Below are positions 46,567-54,746 of a stretch of 64,000 bases of DNA, one piece after another. The position numbers were made by a program, and so were the translations under genes. Origin of the DNA: Actinomadura geliboluensis. GTDB taxonomy: Bacteria; Actinomycetota; Actinomycetes; Streptosporangiales; Streptosporangiaceae. Numbering within the stretch: the stretch's first letter is position 1; each line of letters opens with the position of its first letter. Below the pieces are notes generated by a model. That model ran no database searches, was not told where the DNA came from, and worked only from the letters and a program-made list of their open reading frames with translations. The stretch covers positions 1 through 64,000 of the forward strand of contig NZ_VCKZ01000005.1 of NCBI RefSeq assembly GCF_005889745.1, in the 5' to 3' direction.

Positions 46567-47546
46567 GGATCACCTACGGGCCGTGGGGCGAGACCCTGGC
46601 CGAGATGGTCGCCGCCGCGCGCGCCGCCGAGGAGGCCGGGGCCGAGGCCCTGTGGGTCCCCGAGCTGCACCGCAGCGCCACGGTGTCGGCGGCGGCCGTC
46701 GCCGCCGGCACCGCCCGCGCCCAGGTCGGCACCGCGATCGCGCTGGCCTTCACCCGCAGCCCGATGACCACCGCGCTGGAGGCCCTCGACCTCGCCGAGC
46801 TGTCCGGCGGGCGGTTCGTCCTCGGTCTCGGCAGCGGCGTGCGGCGGCTCAACGAGGACTGGCACGGGGTGCGCTGGGAGCGCCCGGCGGCGCGGCTGCG
46901 CGAGACCGTCCGGATCATCCGGCACTTCGCCGCGCACGCCGCGTCCGGCGAGCCGATGACCGTCGAGGGGGAGCTGGAGAGCCTGCGGGTGCGCGGCTAC
47001 CAGCGCCCGTTCCCGGCCGTCCCGTTCCCGATCTACCTGGCGGGCATGGGGCCGGTGATGACCCGGCTCGCGGGGGAGGTCGCCGACGGCTGGATCTCGC
47101 ACGAGCTGTGCTCGCCGGAGTGGCTGCGCGAGCGCGCCCTGCCGCTGCTGCGCCCCGGCGTGGACGCGGTCGTCTCGGCGGCCTGCTCGATCGACGCCGA
47201 CCCGGCGGCGGCGCGGCGCCGCGCCGCCGGGCTCGCCGGGTTCTACGCCTCCGTCCGGACCTACGCCGACTTCTTCGCCTTCCACGACCTCGCCGCCGAG
47301 CAGGACACGGTGGTCGAGGCGTTCCGGGCCGGCGCCCGCGCCGACGACCTCGCCGCCGCCGTGCCGGACCGGATGGTCGACGCGCTCACCCTGGCCGGCA
47401 CCGCCGACCAGGTCGCCGAGCGCATCGCCGGGTACGCGGGGCACGCCGCGACGATCAAGCTGACGCCGCCCACCCACGGGCTCGCCGCCGCGGAGATCCG
47501 GACCGCGCAGGCCCGGATCATCGACCTGATCAAGGAGCTGACATGA
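46563..47546 (+). CDS. LLM-class F420-dependent oxidoreductase
   Basis: A 327-aa luciferase-like barrel: ALWVPELHRSATVSAAAVAAGT, LGTAIALAFTRSPMTTALEALDL, LSGGRFVLGLGSGVRRLNEDWHG, PFPIYLAGMGPVMTRLAGEVADGWISH. It is typical of actinobacterial F420-dependent dehydrogenases or reductases, with methylene-H4MPT-reductase-like topology. It starts with ATGA overlapping the upstream stop and ends overlapping the CoA-transferase start. It probably performs a redox step on a free acid or acyl-CoA intermediate; the sequence does not tell which. Confidence 0.88.
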   Translation: MRITYGPWGETLAEMVAAARAAEEAGAEALWVPELHRSATVSAAAVAAGTARAQVGTAIALAFTRSPMTTALEALDLAELSGGRFVLGLGSGVRRLNEDWHGVRWERPAARLRETVRIIRHFAAHAASGEPMTVEGELESLRVRGYQRPFPAVPFPIYLAGMGPVMTRLAGEVADGWISHELCSPEWLRERALPLLRPGVDAVVSAACSIDADPAAARRRAAGLAGFYASVRTYADFFAFHDLAAEQDTVVEAFRAGARADDLAAAVPDRMVDALTLAGTADQVAERIAGYAGHAATIKLTPPTHGLAAAEIRTAQARIIDLIKELT

Positions 47547-48793
47547 GGCCGCTGGAGGACGTGCGCATCGTCTCGCTGGAGCAGTACGGCGCGGGACCGT
47601 TCGGCTCCCTGCACCTCGCCGACCTCGGCGCCGAGATCATCAAGATCGAGGACCCCCGGACCGGCGGCGACGTCGGCCGCTACGTCCCCCCGTACGCGGA
47701 GGGCGAGGACTCGCTGTTCCACGAGGCGTTCAACCGCAACAAGCGGTCGGTGTCGGTGGACCTGTCCACCGCCGCGGGCCGGACGGTGTTCGAGGAGCTG
47801 GTCCGGGTCTCCGACGCGGTCTACTCCAACCTGCGCGGCGACGTCCCCGCCAAGCTCCGCATCACCTACGACGACCTCAAGCACATCAACCCGCGCATCG
47901 TGTGCTGCTCGCTCACCGGGTTCGGGATGACCGGGCCGCGCTCGAACGAACCGGGCTACGACTACATCCTGCAGGGCCTCGCCGGCTGGATGGACCTGAC
48001 CGGCGAGCCGGACGGGCCGCCCGCCAAGTCGGGCCTGTCCCTCGTCGACTACTCCGGCGGCTACGTCGCGGTGCTGTCGCTGCTCGCCGCGCTGCACGCC
48101 GCGCGCCGCGACGGCGTCGGCATGGACTGCGACGTCTCCCTCTACGACACCGCCATCTCGATGCTCACCTATCCGGGCGTCTGGCACCTCAACGCCGGGT
48201 TCACCCCGGCCCGCACCCGGCACTCGGCGCACCCGTCGCTCGTGCCGTTCCAGAACTTCCGCGCCAAGGACGGCTGGCTCGTCGTCGGCTGCGCGAAGGA
48301 GAAGTTCTGGCGGCGCCTCACCGCCGTCCTGGAGCGGCCCGACCTCGCCGAGGACCCGCGCTTCGCGACGTTCGCCGACCGGCAGCGCAACGCCGCCGAC
48401 CTCCTCGGCGTCCTCGAACCGCTGTTCCTGGCCCGGACCGTCGCCGAATGGCTGGAGCCGCTGTACGCCGCCGCGATCCCGTGCGGGCCGGTCAACGACG
48501 TGGCCGCCGCGCTCGCCGAGGAGCACACCGCCGCGCGCGGCCTGGTGGTGGAGACCGAGCACCCCCGCTACGGGACGCTGCAGAACCTCGCCTCGCCGGT
48601 CCGGGCGGGGACGGAGCCGCCCGCCTACCGGCGCGCCCCGCAGCGCGGCGAGGACCTCGCGCACGTCACCGCCGAGGTGCTCGGCCTGACCGGGGAGCGC
48701 GTCGCCGAACTCGCGGAGGCCGGCGCGTTCGGCCCCGACCACCCGTTCGGCACCGACCACCCGTTCGGCGCCGACGAGCGGGACCCGGCATGA
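47543..48793 (+). CDS. Class III CoA transferase (CaiB/BaiF family)
   Basis: A 416-aa family III transferase: LEDVRIVSLEQYGAGPFGSLHLADLGAEIIKIE (N-terminal signature), FNRNKRSVSVDLSTAAGRTVFEELV, PGYDYILQGLAGWMDLTG, and a plausible catalytic Asp in LSLVDYSGGYVA. It moves CoA from a donor such as succinyl-CoA onto a carboxylic acid, activating it. An in-frame near-repeat adds GPDHPF-GTDHPF to the C-terminus. Start and stop both overlap neighbours. In this operon it probably activates a dicarboxylate (itaconate-, mesaconate- or alkylsuccinate-like) for the MaoC and CitE-like enzymes. Confidence 0.9.
   Translation: MRPLEDVRIVSLEQYGAGPFGSLHLADLGAEIIKIEDPRTGGDVGRYVPPYAEGEDSLFHEAFNRNKRSVSVDLSTAAGRTVFEELVRVSDAVYSNLRGDVPAKLRITYDDLKHINPRIVCCSLTGFGMTGPRSNEPGYDYILQGLAGWMDLTGEPDGPPAKSGLSLVDYSGGYVAVLSLLAALHAARRDGVGMDCDVSLYDTAISMLTYPGVWHLNAGFTPARTRHSAHPSLVPFQNFRAKDGWLVVGCAKEKFWRRLTAVLERPDLAEDPRFATFADRQRNAADLLGVLEPLFLARTVAEWLEPLYAAAIPCGPVNDVAAALAEEHTAARGLVVETEHPRYGTLQNLASPVRAGTEPPAYRRAPQRGEDLAHVTAEVLGLTGERVAELAEAGAFGPDHPFGTDHPFGADERDPA
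48731..48766. repeat. In-frame 18-bp tandem duplication in the CoA transferase tail
   Basis: Two copies of an 18-bp unit (48731-48748, 48749-48766; one difference), coding GPDHPF and GTDHPF. A shorter related GAF/GAD segment flanks it. It is likely a recent slippage event in a tolerant C-terminal tail. Confidence 0.7.
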
Positions 48794-50121
48794 CGGTCGC
48801 CCGCGAACTGGCCGGCTGGGCGCTCGGGCTCACCCTCGACGACGTCCCCGAGACCGTGCGCCGCGCCGCCGTCCGGCACCTGCTGGACGGTCTCGGCTGC
48901 GCGGCCGCCGCCGCCCGGCGCGGGGCCGCGACCGCCGCCGTGCGCACCGCCCGCGACCTCGGCGGGGGCCGCGCGGAGGCGACCGTCATCGGCGGGCCGC
49001 CCGGCGCGCCCCGGGTGACCCGCGCCGAGGCCGCGTTCGCCAACGGCGTCCTGATGCACGCGCTCGACTTCGACGACACCCACGCGGGCGGGCTCGTGCA
49101 CGCCTGCGCCCCGGTCGTCCCGGTCGCGCTGGCGGAGGCGGAGGCGCTCGGCCGCACCGGCGCGGACCTGCTGCTCGGCGCCGTCGTCGGGCTGGAGGCC
49201 GTCTGCCGGCTGGGCGCCGCCGCCCCGCACGGCTTCCACGCCCGCGGGCTGCACGCCACGGCCGCCTGCGGGGTGCTCGCGGCGGCGCTCACCGCGGCCC
49301 GGATGCGCGGGCTGCCCCCGGACACGGCCGTCCACGCGCTCGGCATCGCGGGCAGCCAGGCCGGCGGGCTGCTGGAGTTCCTCAACACCGGCGCGTCCAC
49401 CAAGCAGCTGCACCCCGGGTTCGCCGCGCGCGGGGGAGTGCTCGCCACGACCCTCGCCTCCCACGGCGCCACCGGGCCCGACTCGGTCGTGGAGGGCGAG
49501 TACGGCCTGTACGGGGCGCTGCTCGGCCGCCGCGTCGAGCCCGCCGCCGTCCTGGACGGGCTCGGCGAGCGGTGGGAGCTGGCCCGCATCACCGTCAAGC
49601 CGTATCCCGCCTGCCAGCTCATGCACGCGCAGCTCGACGCCGCGCGGCGGCTCCACGGAAGGGCGGTCGAGAGCATCACCGCCGAGGTGCACCCGGACGC
49701 CGCGTCCATCGTCTGCGGCCCCGGCAAGGAGCGGCCGCGCACGCCCTACGACGCGAAGTTCAGCCTGCCGTGGAGCGTCGCCGCGATGGTGCTGGACGGC
49801 GAGGTGACCGCCGCGACCTACGACGACATCGACCGCCCCGAGGTGCTCGCGCTCGCCGCCCGCGTCCGCACGGAGGTCGTCGCGTTCCCCGGCGCCGCCG
49901 CCGACCAGCCGGGGCGGCTGCGCGCGGTCGCCCCGGACGGCGAGGTCGTCACCGCCGAGGTGGCGCGCAGCGGCGGCGGCCCCGACGACCCGCGCATCGA
50001 CGCGACCGTCCGCGCCAAGGCGGTCGCCAACCTCGGCTCCGCGGACCGCGCCGACCTGATCCTCGGCCTGGCCGATCTGCCGTCGGTCCGGCCGCTGCTC
50101 ACCAGTCTGGAGGAAGAGTGA
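48790..50121 (+). CDS. MmgE/PrpD family protein
   Basis: A 443-aa member of the 2-methylcitrate dehydratase/cis-aconitate decarboxylase-like family: VRHLLDGLGCAAAAAR, NGVLMHALDFDDTHAGG, GFHARGLHATAACGVLAAAL, GASTKQLHPGFAARGGVLA and VKPYPACQLMHAQLDAARRL are family hallmarks. Known members dehydrate 2-methylcitrate, decarboxylate cis-aconitate to itaconate, or act on related tricarboxylates. Its presence beside an itaconate-type CoA-transferase/hydratase/lyase set makes a related C5-C7 polycarboxylate a candidate substrate, by inference. It is coupled to both neighbours by ATGA/GTGA overlaps. Confidence 0.9.
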   Translation: MTVARELAGWALGLTLDDVPETVRRAAVRHLLDGLGCAAAAARRGAATAAVRTARDLGGGRAEATVIGGPPGAPRVTRAEAAFANGVLMHALDFDDTHAGGLVHACAPVVPVALAEAEALGRTGADLLLGAVVGLEAVCRLGAAAPHGFHARGLHATAACGVLAAALTAARMRGLPPDTAVHALGIAGSQAGGLLEFLNTGASTKQLHPGFAARGGVLATTLASHGATGPDSVVEGEYGLYGALLGRRVEPAAVLDGLGERWELARITVKPYPACQLMHAQLDAARRLHGRAVESITAEVHPDAASIVCGPGKERPRTPYDAKFSLPWSVAAMVLDGEVTAATYDDIDRPEVLALAARVRTEVVAFPGAAADQPGRLRAVAPDGEVVTAEVARSGGGPDDPRIDATVRAKAVANLGSADRADLILGLADLPSVRPLLTSLEEE

Positions 50122-51152
50122 CTGTTCGGCTGCCCGCCTTCGCGGGGACGATCGAAGGCGCCTACGAGCGGGCCTTCGCCGAGCTCGGCAAGGCCGGCGC
50201 GGTGCCGGGCGACGTCGTGCACGTCGTCGAGTACGCCACCGCCGCCGCGCTCGGCGCCTACGCCGAGGTGGAGGCCGCCCGCGGCGCCGCGCTCGGCGGG
50301 CACCGCGCCCCGGTCGCGACCGTGGCGGTGGAGGCCCTGCCCGGCGGCGAGGACCTGTCGGTCGAGCTGACCGCGTATCCCGGCGGCGGCGAGCTGGTCG
50401 AGGCCGCCCCGGACGACGGCCTGCACCGCGGCGCCCTGCGCATCGCGGGCGGCATCGTCTACCTGCCGAGCGTCCACCCGCGCGGCGGCGACTTCCGCGC
50501 CCAGTACCGGCAGTGCCTGGAGCAGGCCGCCGATTTGCTGAAGGCCGCCGGGCTCGGGCTCGGCGCGCTCGTGCAGACCACCGACTACACGGCGTCCGAG
50601 ACCCGCGCCGAGTACCCGCGCTGCGGCCGCCCGCGCAGGGAGCTGCTCGGCACCGCCGACGGGGTCTTCCCCGGCGCGGCGGGCATCATCGTCGACCAGC
50701 CGGTCATGCCGGGCGCGATGGTGTCGCTCGACGCGATCGCGTCCACGGCGGAGCTGCGCGCCGTCAACCCCGGCTGGAAGAGGTACGACACCCTCACCTA
50801 CAAGCCGGGCGTCGCGGCCGGCGACACGCTGTTCATGTCGGGCTTCGGCGCGCTGGAGCCGGCGACCCAGAAGGGCATCTTCGACGGCGATCTGCTCGCC
50901 CAGGCCGAGTACACCTACGCGTCCATCGCCGCGACGCTCCGCGAGGCGGGCCTCGGCGACCGTCCTCCCTACCCGAGCGTCGTCCGGCTCGTCGAGTACA
51001 TCACCCCCGCCGCGGTGGACGGCTACGACGAGGTCGCCGAGATCCGCCGCAAGTACTTCGGGGACGCACCCGCGGTGTCGTCGGTGGTGTGCTCGGCGCT
51101 GCTGCGCCCCGACTTCCTCATCGAGGTCGTGCCCACGGCGGTCCTGAAATGA
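50118..51152 (+). CDS. Three-domain RidA-like (YjgF/UK114) protein
   Basis: A 344-aa protein built of three RidA-like units. Unit 1 (about 1-95) lacks the first strands but has AYERAFAELGKAGAVPGDVVHVVEYAT and VATVAVEALPGGEDLSVEL. Unit 2 spans about 100-215 (GIVYLPSVHP, QYRQCLEQAADLLKAAGLGL, LVQTTDYT). Unit 3 spans about 222-344 (GDTLFMSGFGALEP, QAEYTYASIAATLREAGLG, VVRLVEYIT, FLIEVVPTAVL). Free RidA proteins are trimers that hydrolyse enamines/imines using a conserved Arg; units 2 and 3 have Ala and Val near that place. Starts at GTG with GGAGGAAGA. It may be an intramolecular trimer acting on an enamine or enol intermediate. Confidence 0.82.
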   Translation: MTVRLPAFAGTIEGAYERAFAELGKAGAVPGDVVHVVEYATAAALGAYAEVEAARGAALGGHRAPVATVAVEALPGGEDLSVELTAYPGGGELVEAAPDDGLHRGALRIAGGIVYLPSVHPRGGDFRAQYRQCLEQAADLLKAAGLGLGALVQTTDYTASETRAEYPRCGRPRRELLGTADGVFPGAAGIIVDQPVMPGAMVSLDAIASTAELRAVNPGWKRYDTLTYKPGVAAGDTLFMSGFGALEPATQKGIFDGDLLAQAEYTYASIAATLREAGLGDRPPYPSVVRLVEYITPAAVDGYDEVAEIRRKYFGDAPAVSSVVCSALLRPDFLIEVVPTAVLK

Positions 51153-51204
51153 GCGGAGCGAACCGGGACGTGCGAGGAGTCGTCCCGCCTCGAAGGAGCA
51201 CACC

Positions 51205-51696
51205 ATGAGCCTGCTGACCGAGGAGATGAAGGCGCTCGTCGGGCGCGAGGTCGTCTACACCGCGCCCGAGGAGCTGGGACGCGCCTCTATCCGGTACTTC
51301 GCCGAGGCCGTCGGCGACGCCAACCCGCTCTACACCGACGACGCCCACGCGCGCGAGCACGGCTACGGCGGCGTGGTCGCCCCGCCGACGCTCATCTTCG
51401 AGACGAACCAGTACACCGGCCTGCGCCGCGACGACGACGGGTTCGCCGGGCACAGCTGGCACCTGGACGTGCCCGGCACCCGGCTGGTGCGCGGCGGCAA
51501 CTCCTACGAGTTCCACCGGCCCGTCCGCCCGGACGACGTCGTCACGGCCACCTGGCGGATCACCGGCATCACCGAGCGGGTCAACGGGCGCGGGCAGGCG
51601 ATGCTCATCGTCACCTCCACCGCGACCTACACCGACCAGCGCGGCGAGCCGCTCGCCGCCAACGAGGAGACCCTGATCTACGTGGAGATCGCGTGA
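51205..51696 (+). CDS. MaoC-like hot-dog protein, FAS1-type N-terminal dehydratase subunit
   Basis: A 163-aa hot-dog domain: VGREVVYTAPEELGRASIRYFAEAVGDANPLYTDD, GVVAPPTLIFETNQY, RGGNSYEFHRPVRPDDVVTATWRITGI. The position of the catalytic His in active hydratases is Tyr here (NPLY), so this is probably the structural half of a heteromeric hydratase. It is followed by, and overlaps, a second MaoC-like gene with an intact Asp/His pair. The layout recalls the two-subunit enoyl-CoA hydratase ChsH1-ChsH2 of cholesterol side-chain breakdown. GAAGGAG precedes ATG 51205; a 52-base gap to the previous gene is the largest break in the operon. Confidence 0.85.
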   Translation: MSLLTEEMKALVGREVVYTAPEELGRASIRYFAEAVGDANPLYTDDAHAREHGYGGVVAPPTLIFETNQYTGLRRDDDGFAGHSWHLDVPGTRLVRGGNSYEFHRPVRPDDVVTATWRITGITERVNGRGQAMLIVTSTATYTDQRGEPLAANEETLIYVEIA

Positions 51697-52097
51697 CGGC
51701 CGCGGGGGAGGCGGTGCCGGAGCTGGTGCGCCGCATCGAGCTCGCCGACATGGTCGCCTACGCCGGCGCCACCTGGGACTGGCACCGCATGCACTACGAC
51801 CCGGCGTTCCTTGAGCCGCGCAAGCTGCCCGCGCCCGTCGTGGACGGCCAGGTGTTCGGGGCGCTGCTGGCCGAGCAGGTGCAGGACTGGCTCGGCCCGT
51901 CCGCCCGGCTGGCGAAGCTGTCCTTCCGGTTCAAGAACCTGGTGTTCGCGGGGGAGACCGTCCGCTGCACCGGCACCGTCACCGCCGCGGAGGACGGCCT
52001 GCTGACCATCGAGCAGCAGGTCGTGGTGGTGGACGACGGCCGGGTCGCGGTCGCGCCGGCAGGCTGCCAGGTACGGCTCGGTGAGGGGACGCCGTGA
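51693..52097 (+). CDS. MaoC-like hydratase, catalytic subunit
   Basis: A 134-aa hot-dog protein. IELADMVAYAGATWDWHRMHYDPAF contains the Asp-x4-His arrangement (D-W-H-R-M-H) of R-hydratases. VDGQVFGALLAEQVQDWLG, LSFRFKNLVFAGETVRCTGTV and VVVDDGRVAVAPAG fill the rest. It should pair with the upstream subunit to hydrate an enoyl-CoA made by the acyl-CoA dehydrogenase at 53592. The start is GTG, overlapping the upstream stop, and its own stop overlaps the thiolase-like start, so stoichiometric expression is expected. Confidence 0.87.
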   Translation: MTAAGEAVPELVRRIELADMVAYAGATWDWHRMHYDPAFLEPRKLPAPVVDGQVFGALLAEQVQDWLGPSARLAKLSFRFKNLVFAGETVRCTGTVTAAEDGLLTIEQQVVVVDDGRVAVAPAGCQVRLGEGTP

Positions 52098-53236
52098 CCG
52101 TCGCCATCGCGGGCGCGGCCGAGTCCGACCTCGGCGTGACCGGGAAGTCGATCCTCGGTCTCCAGGCGCAGGCCGTCACCCGGGCGCTGGACGACGCGGG
52201 CCTCGCGCTCGCCGACGTCGACGGGATCGCCACCACCGGGATCTCCCGCTTCTCCGCCACCCAGCTCGCCGACTACCTGGGGATCGAGCCGTCCTGGACG
52301 GACTCGACGTTCGCCGGCGGGTCCGCGTTCGAGATGTTCGCGGCGCGGGCCGCGCAGGCGATCGAGGCGGGCCAGTGCCGCACGGTCCTCATCACGTTCG
52401 CGTCGAACCAGCGGTCCGCGCGGTCCCGGTCGCTCGGCGGCGTGCTCGACCCGCACACCCCGGAGGCGGTGTTCGAGTCGCCCTACGCGCCGCTGTACCC
52501 GATCTCGTACTACGCGATGGCGGCGCAGCGGTACCTGCACGCCTACGGCGCCACCCGCGAGCAGCTCGCCGAGGTCGCCGTCGCCGCCCGCGAATGGGCG
52601 CTGCTCAACCCCCAGGCGTTCCGGTACGGCAAGGGCCCGCTGACCGCGCCGGACGTCCTCGGCGCGCCGCCGGTGTCCACGCCGCTGACCACCGCCGACT
52701 GCTGCCTGGTCACCGACGGCGGCGGCGCGGTCGTGCTCACCTCCCTGGAGCGGGCCCGCGACCTGCGCAGGCCCCCGGCGATCGTGCTCGGCTACGGGGA
52801 GTCGACGACCAACACCAGCATGACCTCGGCCGGCGACCTGCTGCGCCCCGGCTCGTTCGACTCCGGGCGGCGGGCGTTCGCGATGGCCGGGCTCACCCCG
52901 TCGGACGTCGACGTCGCCGAGGTCTACGACTCGTTCACCATCACCGTGCTGCTGACCCTGGAGGGCCTCGGCTTCTGCGCGCCGGGCGAGGCCGCCGGGT
53001 TCGTCGCGGACGGCCGGATCCGCCCCGGCGGCGGCCTCCCGCTCAACACCAACGGCGGCGGCCTGTCCTACTGCCATCCCGGCCAGTACGGGCTGCTGCT
53101 GCTCGTCGAGGCCGTCCGGCAGCTGCGCGGCGAGTGCGGGGACCGGCAGGTCGCCGGCGCCGAGATCGCGCTCGCGCACGGCACCGGCGGCATCCTGTCC
53201 AGCCACGCCACCGTCCTGCTGGGAGCGGACCGATGA
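52094..53236 (+). CDS. Thiolase-like lipid-transfer protein, Ltp2-type retro-aldolase candidate
   Basis: A 380-aa thiolase-fold protein: VAIAGAAESDLGV, GIATTGISRFSATQLADYLGI, AEVYDSFTITVLLTLEGLGF, NTNGGGLSYCHPGQYGLLLL. The first catalytic Cys of thiolases (normally in a CxS/CSSG context near residue 90) is absent: the equivalent stretch is FAGGSAFEMFAARAAQAIEAG. This is the hallmark of SCP-x/Ltp2-type proteins that cleave beta-hydroxyacyl-CoA by retro-aldol chemistry with a DUF35 partner. The DUF35 gene follows immediately (ATGA overlap). The product side would be a ketone or aldehyde plus acetyl- or propionyl-CoA. The specific substrate is inference. Confidence 0.88.
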   Translation: MTVAIAGAAESDLGVTGKSILGLQAQAVTRALDDAGLALADVDGIATTGISRFSATQLADYLGIEPSWTDSTFAGGSAFEMFAARAAQAIEAGQCRTVLITFASNQRSARSRSLGGVLDPHTPEAVFESPYAPLYPISYYAMAAQRYLHAYGATREQLAEVAVAAREWALLNPQAFRYGKGPLTAPDVLGAPPVSTPLTTADCCLVTDGGGAVVLTSLERARDLRRPPAIVLGYGESTTNTSMTSAGDLLRPGSFDSGRRAFAMAGLTPSDVDVAEVYDSFTITVLLTLEGLGFCAPGEAAGFVADGRIRPGGGLPLNTNGGGLSYCHPGQYGLLLLVEAVRQLRGECGDRQVAGAEIALAHGTGGILSSHATVLLGADR

Positions 53237-53592
53237 TCGAGGACGAATGGTGGGACGCGACCCGCGAGCGGCGCCTGGTCGTCCAGCGCTGCGCGTGCGG
53301 GCACGCCCAGCACTACCCGCGCGAACTCTGCACGGCCTGCGGCGGCACGGCGCTGGAGTTCGCGGAGGCGTCCGGGCGCGGCACCGTCGACTCCTTCACC
53401 GTCGTGCACCGCGCGCCCGCCCCCGACGTCGAGGTCCCGTACACGGTCGCGCGGGTCCGGCTCGCCGAGGGCCCGATCATCCTCAGCCATCTGGACGGCC
53501 CGGGGCCGTGGGCGTGCGACGAGCCGGTGCGGCTCGGCTGGCGGCCGCTGCCCGACGGCCGCAACCTCCCCATCTTCACCAAGGACGCCTGA
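53233..53592 (+). CDS. Zinc-ribbon OB-fold (DUF35) protein, retro-aldolase partner
   Basis: A 119-aa protein with a rubredoxin-like zinc ribbon: Cys20, Cys22, Cys33 and Cys36 in RCACGHAQHYPRELCTACGG. An OB-fold domain follows (VDSFTVVHRAPAPDVEVPYTVARVRLAEGPIILSHL). In characterised systems such proteins bind acyl-CoA and complex with an Ltp2-like aldolase. It is coupled to the thiolase-like gene upstream by ATGA and to the acyl-CoA dehydrogenase by a TGATG junction. It supports reading 51205-53592 as a hydratase-aldolase complex. Confidence 0.9.
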   Translation: MIEDEWWDATRERRLVVQRCACGHAQHYPRELCTACGGTALEFAEASGRGTVDSFTVVHRAPAPDVEVPYTVARVRLAEGPIILSHLDGPGPWACDEPVRLGWRPLPDGRNLPIFTKDA

Positions 53593-54746
53593 TGGACTTC
53601 GAACTGACCGAAGAGCAGCGGCTCTTCCGCGACACGCTCCGCGACTTCGTGGACCGCGAGATCCGCCCCGTGGTCCAGGAGTGGGAGGCGGCCGACCGGT
53701 ACCCGGCCGAGATCGTCGAGACGATGAAGGGCCTCGGCCTGTTCGGGCTGACCGTCCCGGAGGAGTACGGCGGGCTCGGCGCCGACATGGTCTCCTTCGC
53801 CCTGGTCTTCGAGGAGATCTCCAAGGGCTGGATGGGCATCGCCGGCATCCTCGGCAGCCACTCGCTGTCCTGCTGGATGATCGCCCGGCACGGCACGCCG
53901 GAGCAGCGGGAGCGCTTCCTGCCCGACCTCGCCGCCGGGCGGCGCCGCACCGGCATCGGCCTCACCGAGCCGGGCGCCGGCACCGACCTGCAGGGCATCG
54001 CCACCACTGCGCGCCGCGACGGCGACCACTACGTCGTCGACGGGCGCAAGACGTGGATCACCAACGCCCGGCACGCGAGCCCGCTGCCCGTCCTGGTCAA
54101 GACCGACCCCGCCGCGTCCCCGGCGCACCGGGGCATGTCCGTCCTGCTGGTGGAGGACGGCTTCGAGGTGCTGCGGGACCTGCCCAAGCTCGGGTACAAG
54201 GGCACCGAGTCCTGCGAGATCGTGTTCGACGGCGTGCGCGTCCCGGCCGCGAACCTGCTCGGCGGCGTCGAGGGGCGCGGCATGCAGCAGGTGCTGTCCG
54301 GGCTGGAGACCGGCCGCATCAACGTCGCCGCCCGGTCGCTCGGCATCGCCCAGGCCGCCTACGACGAGGCGCTGCGGTACGCGGCGCAGCGGGAGGCGTT
54401 CGGCCGGCCCATCCAGGACTTCCAGGCGGTCCAGCTGAAGCTCGCGGACATGGCGATCAAGGTGCAGGCCGCGCGCCTGCTGGTCTACTGGGCCGCGTCC
54501 CGCGCCGACGCGGGCGACCGCGTCGACATGCAGGCGGGGATGGCCAAGACGTTCGCCAGCGAGGCCGCGATGGAGTGCGCGCTCGCCTCGATGCAGGTCC
54601 ACGGCGGGTACGGCTACTCCAAGGAGTTCGCCGTCGAGCGCCTTTACCGGGACGCGCCGCTGATGAGCATCGGCGAGGGCACCAACGACATCATGCGGAC
54701 CGTCATCGCCAAGGCCCTGACCTCGGGCAAGGAGACCGTCGGATGA
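53592..54746 (+). CDS. Acyl-CoA dehydrogenase
   Basis: A 384-aa FAD enzyme: N-terminal FELTEEQRLFRDTLRDFVDREI, VPEEYGGLGADMVSFALVFEE, IGLTEPGAGTDLQGIATTA (FAD/substrate loop), TESCEIVFDGVRVPAANLLG, QREAFGRPIQDFQAVQLKLADMA and QVHGGYGYSKEFAVERLYRDAPLMSIGEGTNDI, where the Glu in EGT is the expected catalytic base. It introduces an alpha-beta double bond in an acyl-CoA. The DUF35-ACAD junction shares one base. It should act before the MaoC pair and the retro-aldolase: oxidation, hydration, C-C cleavage. Confidence 0.92.
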   Translation: MDFELTEEQRLFRDTLRDFVDREIRPVVQEWEAADRYPAEIVETMKGLGLFGLTVPEEYGGLGADMVSFALVFEEISKGWMGIAGILGSHSLSCWMIARHGTPEQRERFLPDLAAGRRRTGIGLTEPGAGTDLQGIATTARRDGDHYVVDGRKTWITNARHASPLPVLVKTDPAASPAHRGMSVLLVEDGFEVLRDLPKLGYKGTESCEIVFDGVRVPAANLLGGVEGRGMQQVLSGLETGRINVAARSLGIAQAAYDEALRYAAQREAFGRPIQDFQAVQLKLADMAIKVQAARLLVYWAASRADAGDRVDMQAGMAKTFASEAAMECALASMQVHGGYGYSKEFAVERLYRDAPLMSIGEGTNDIMRTVIAKALTSGKETVG

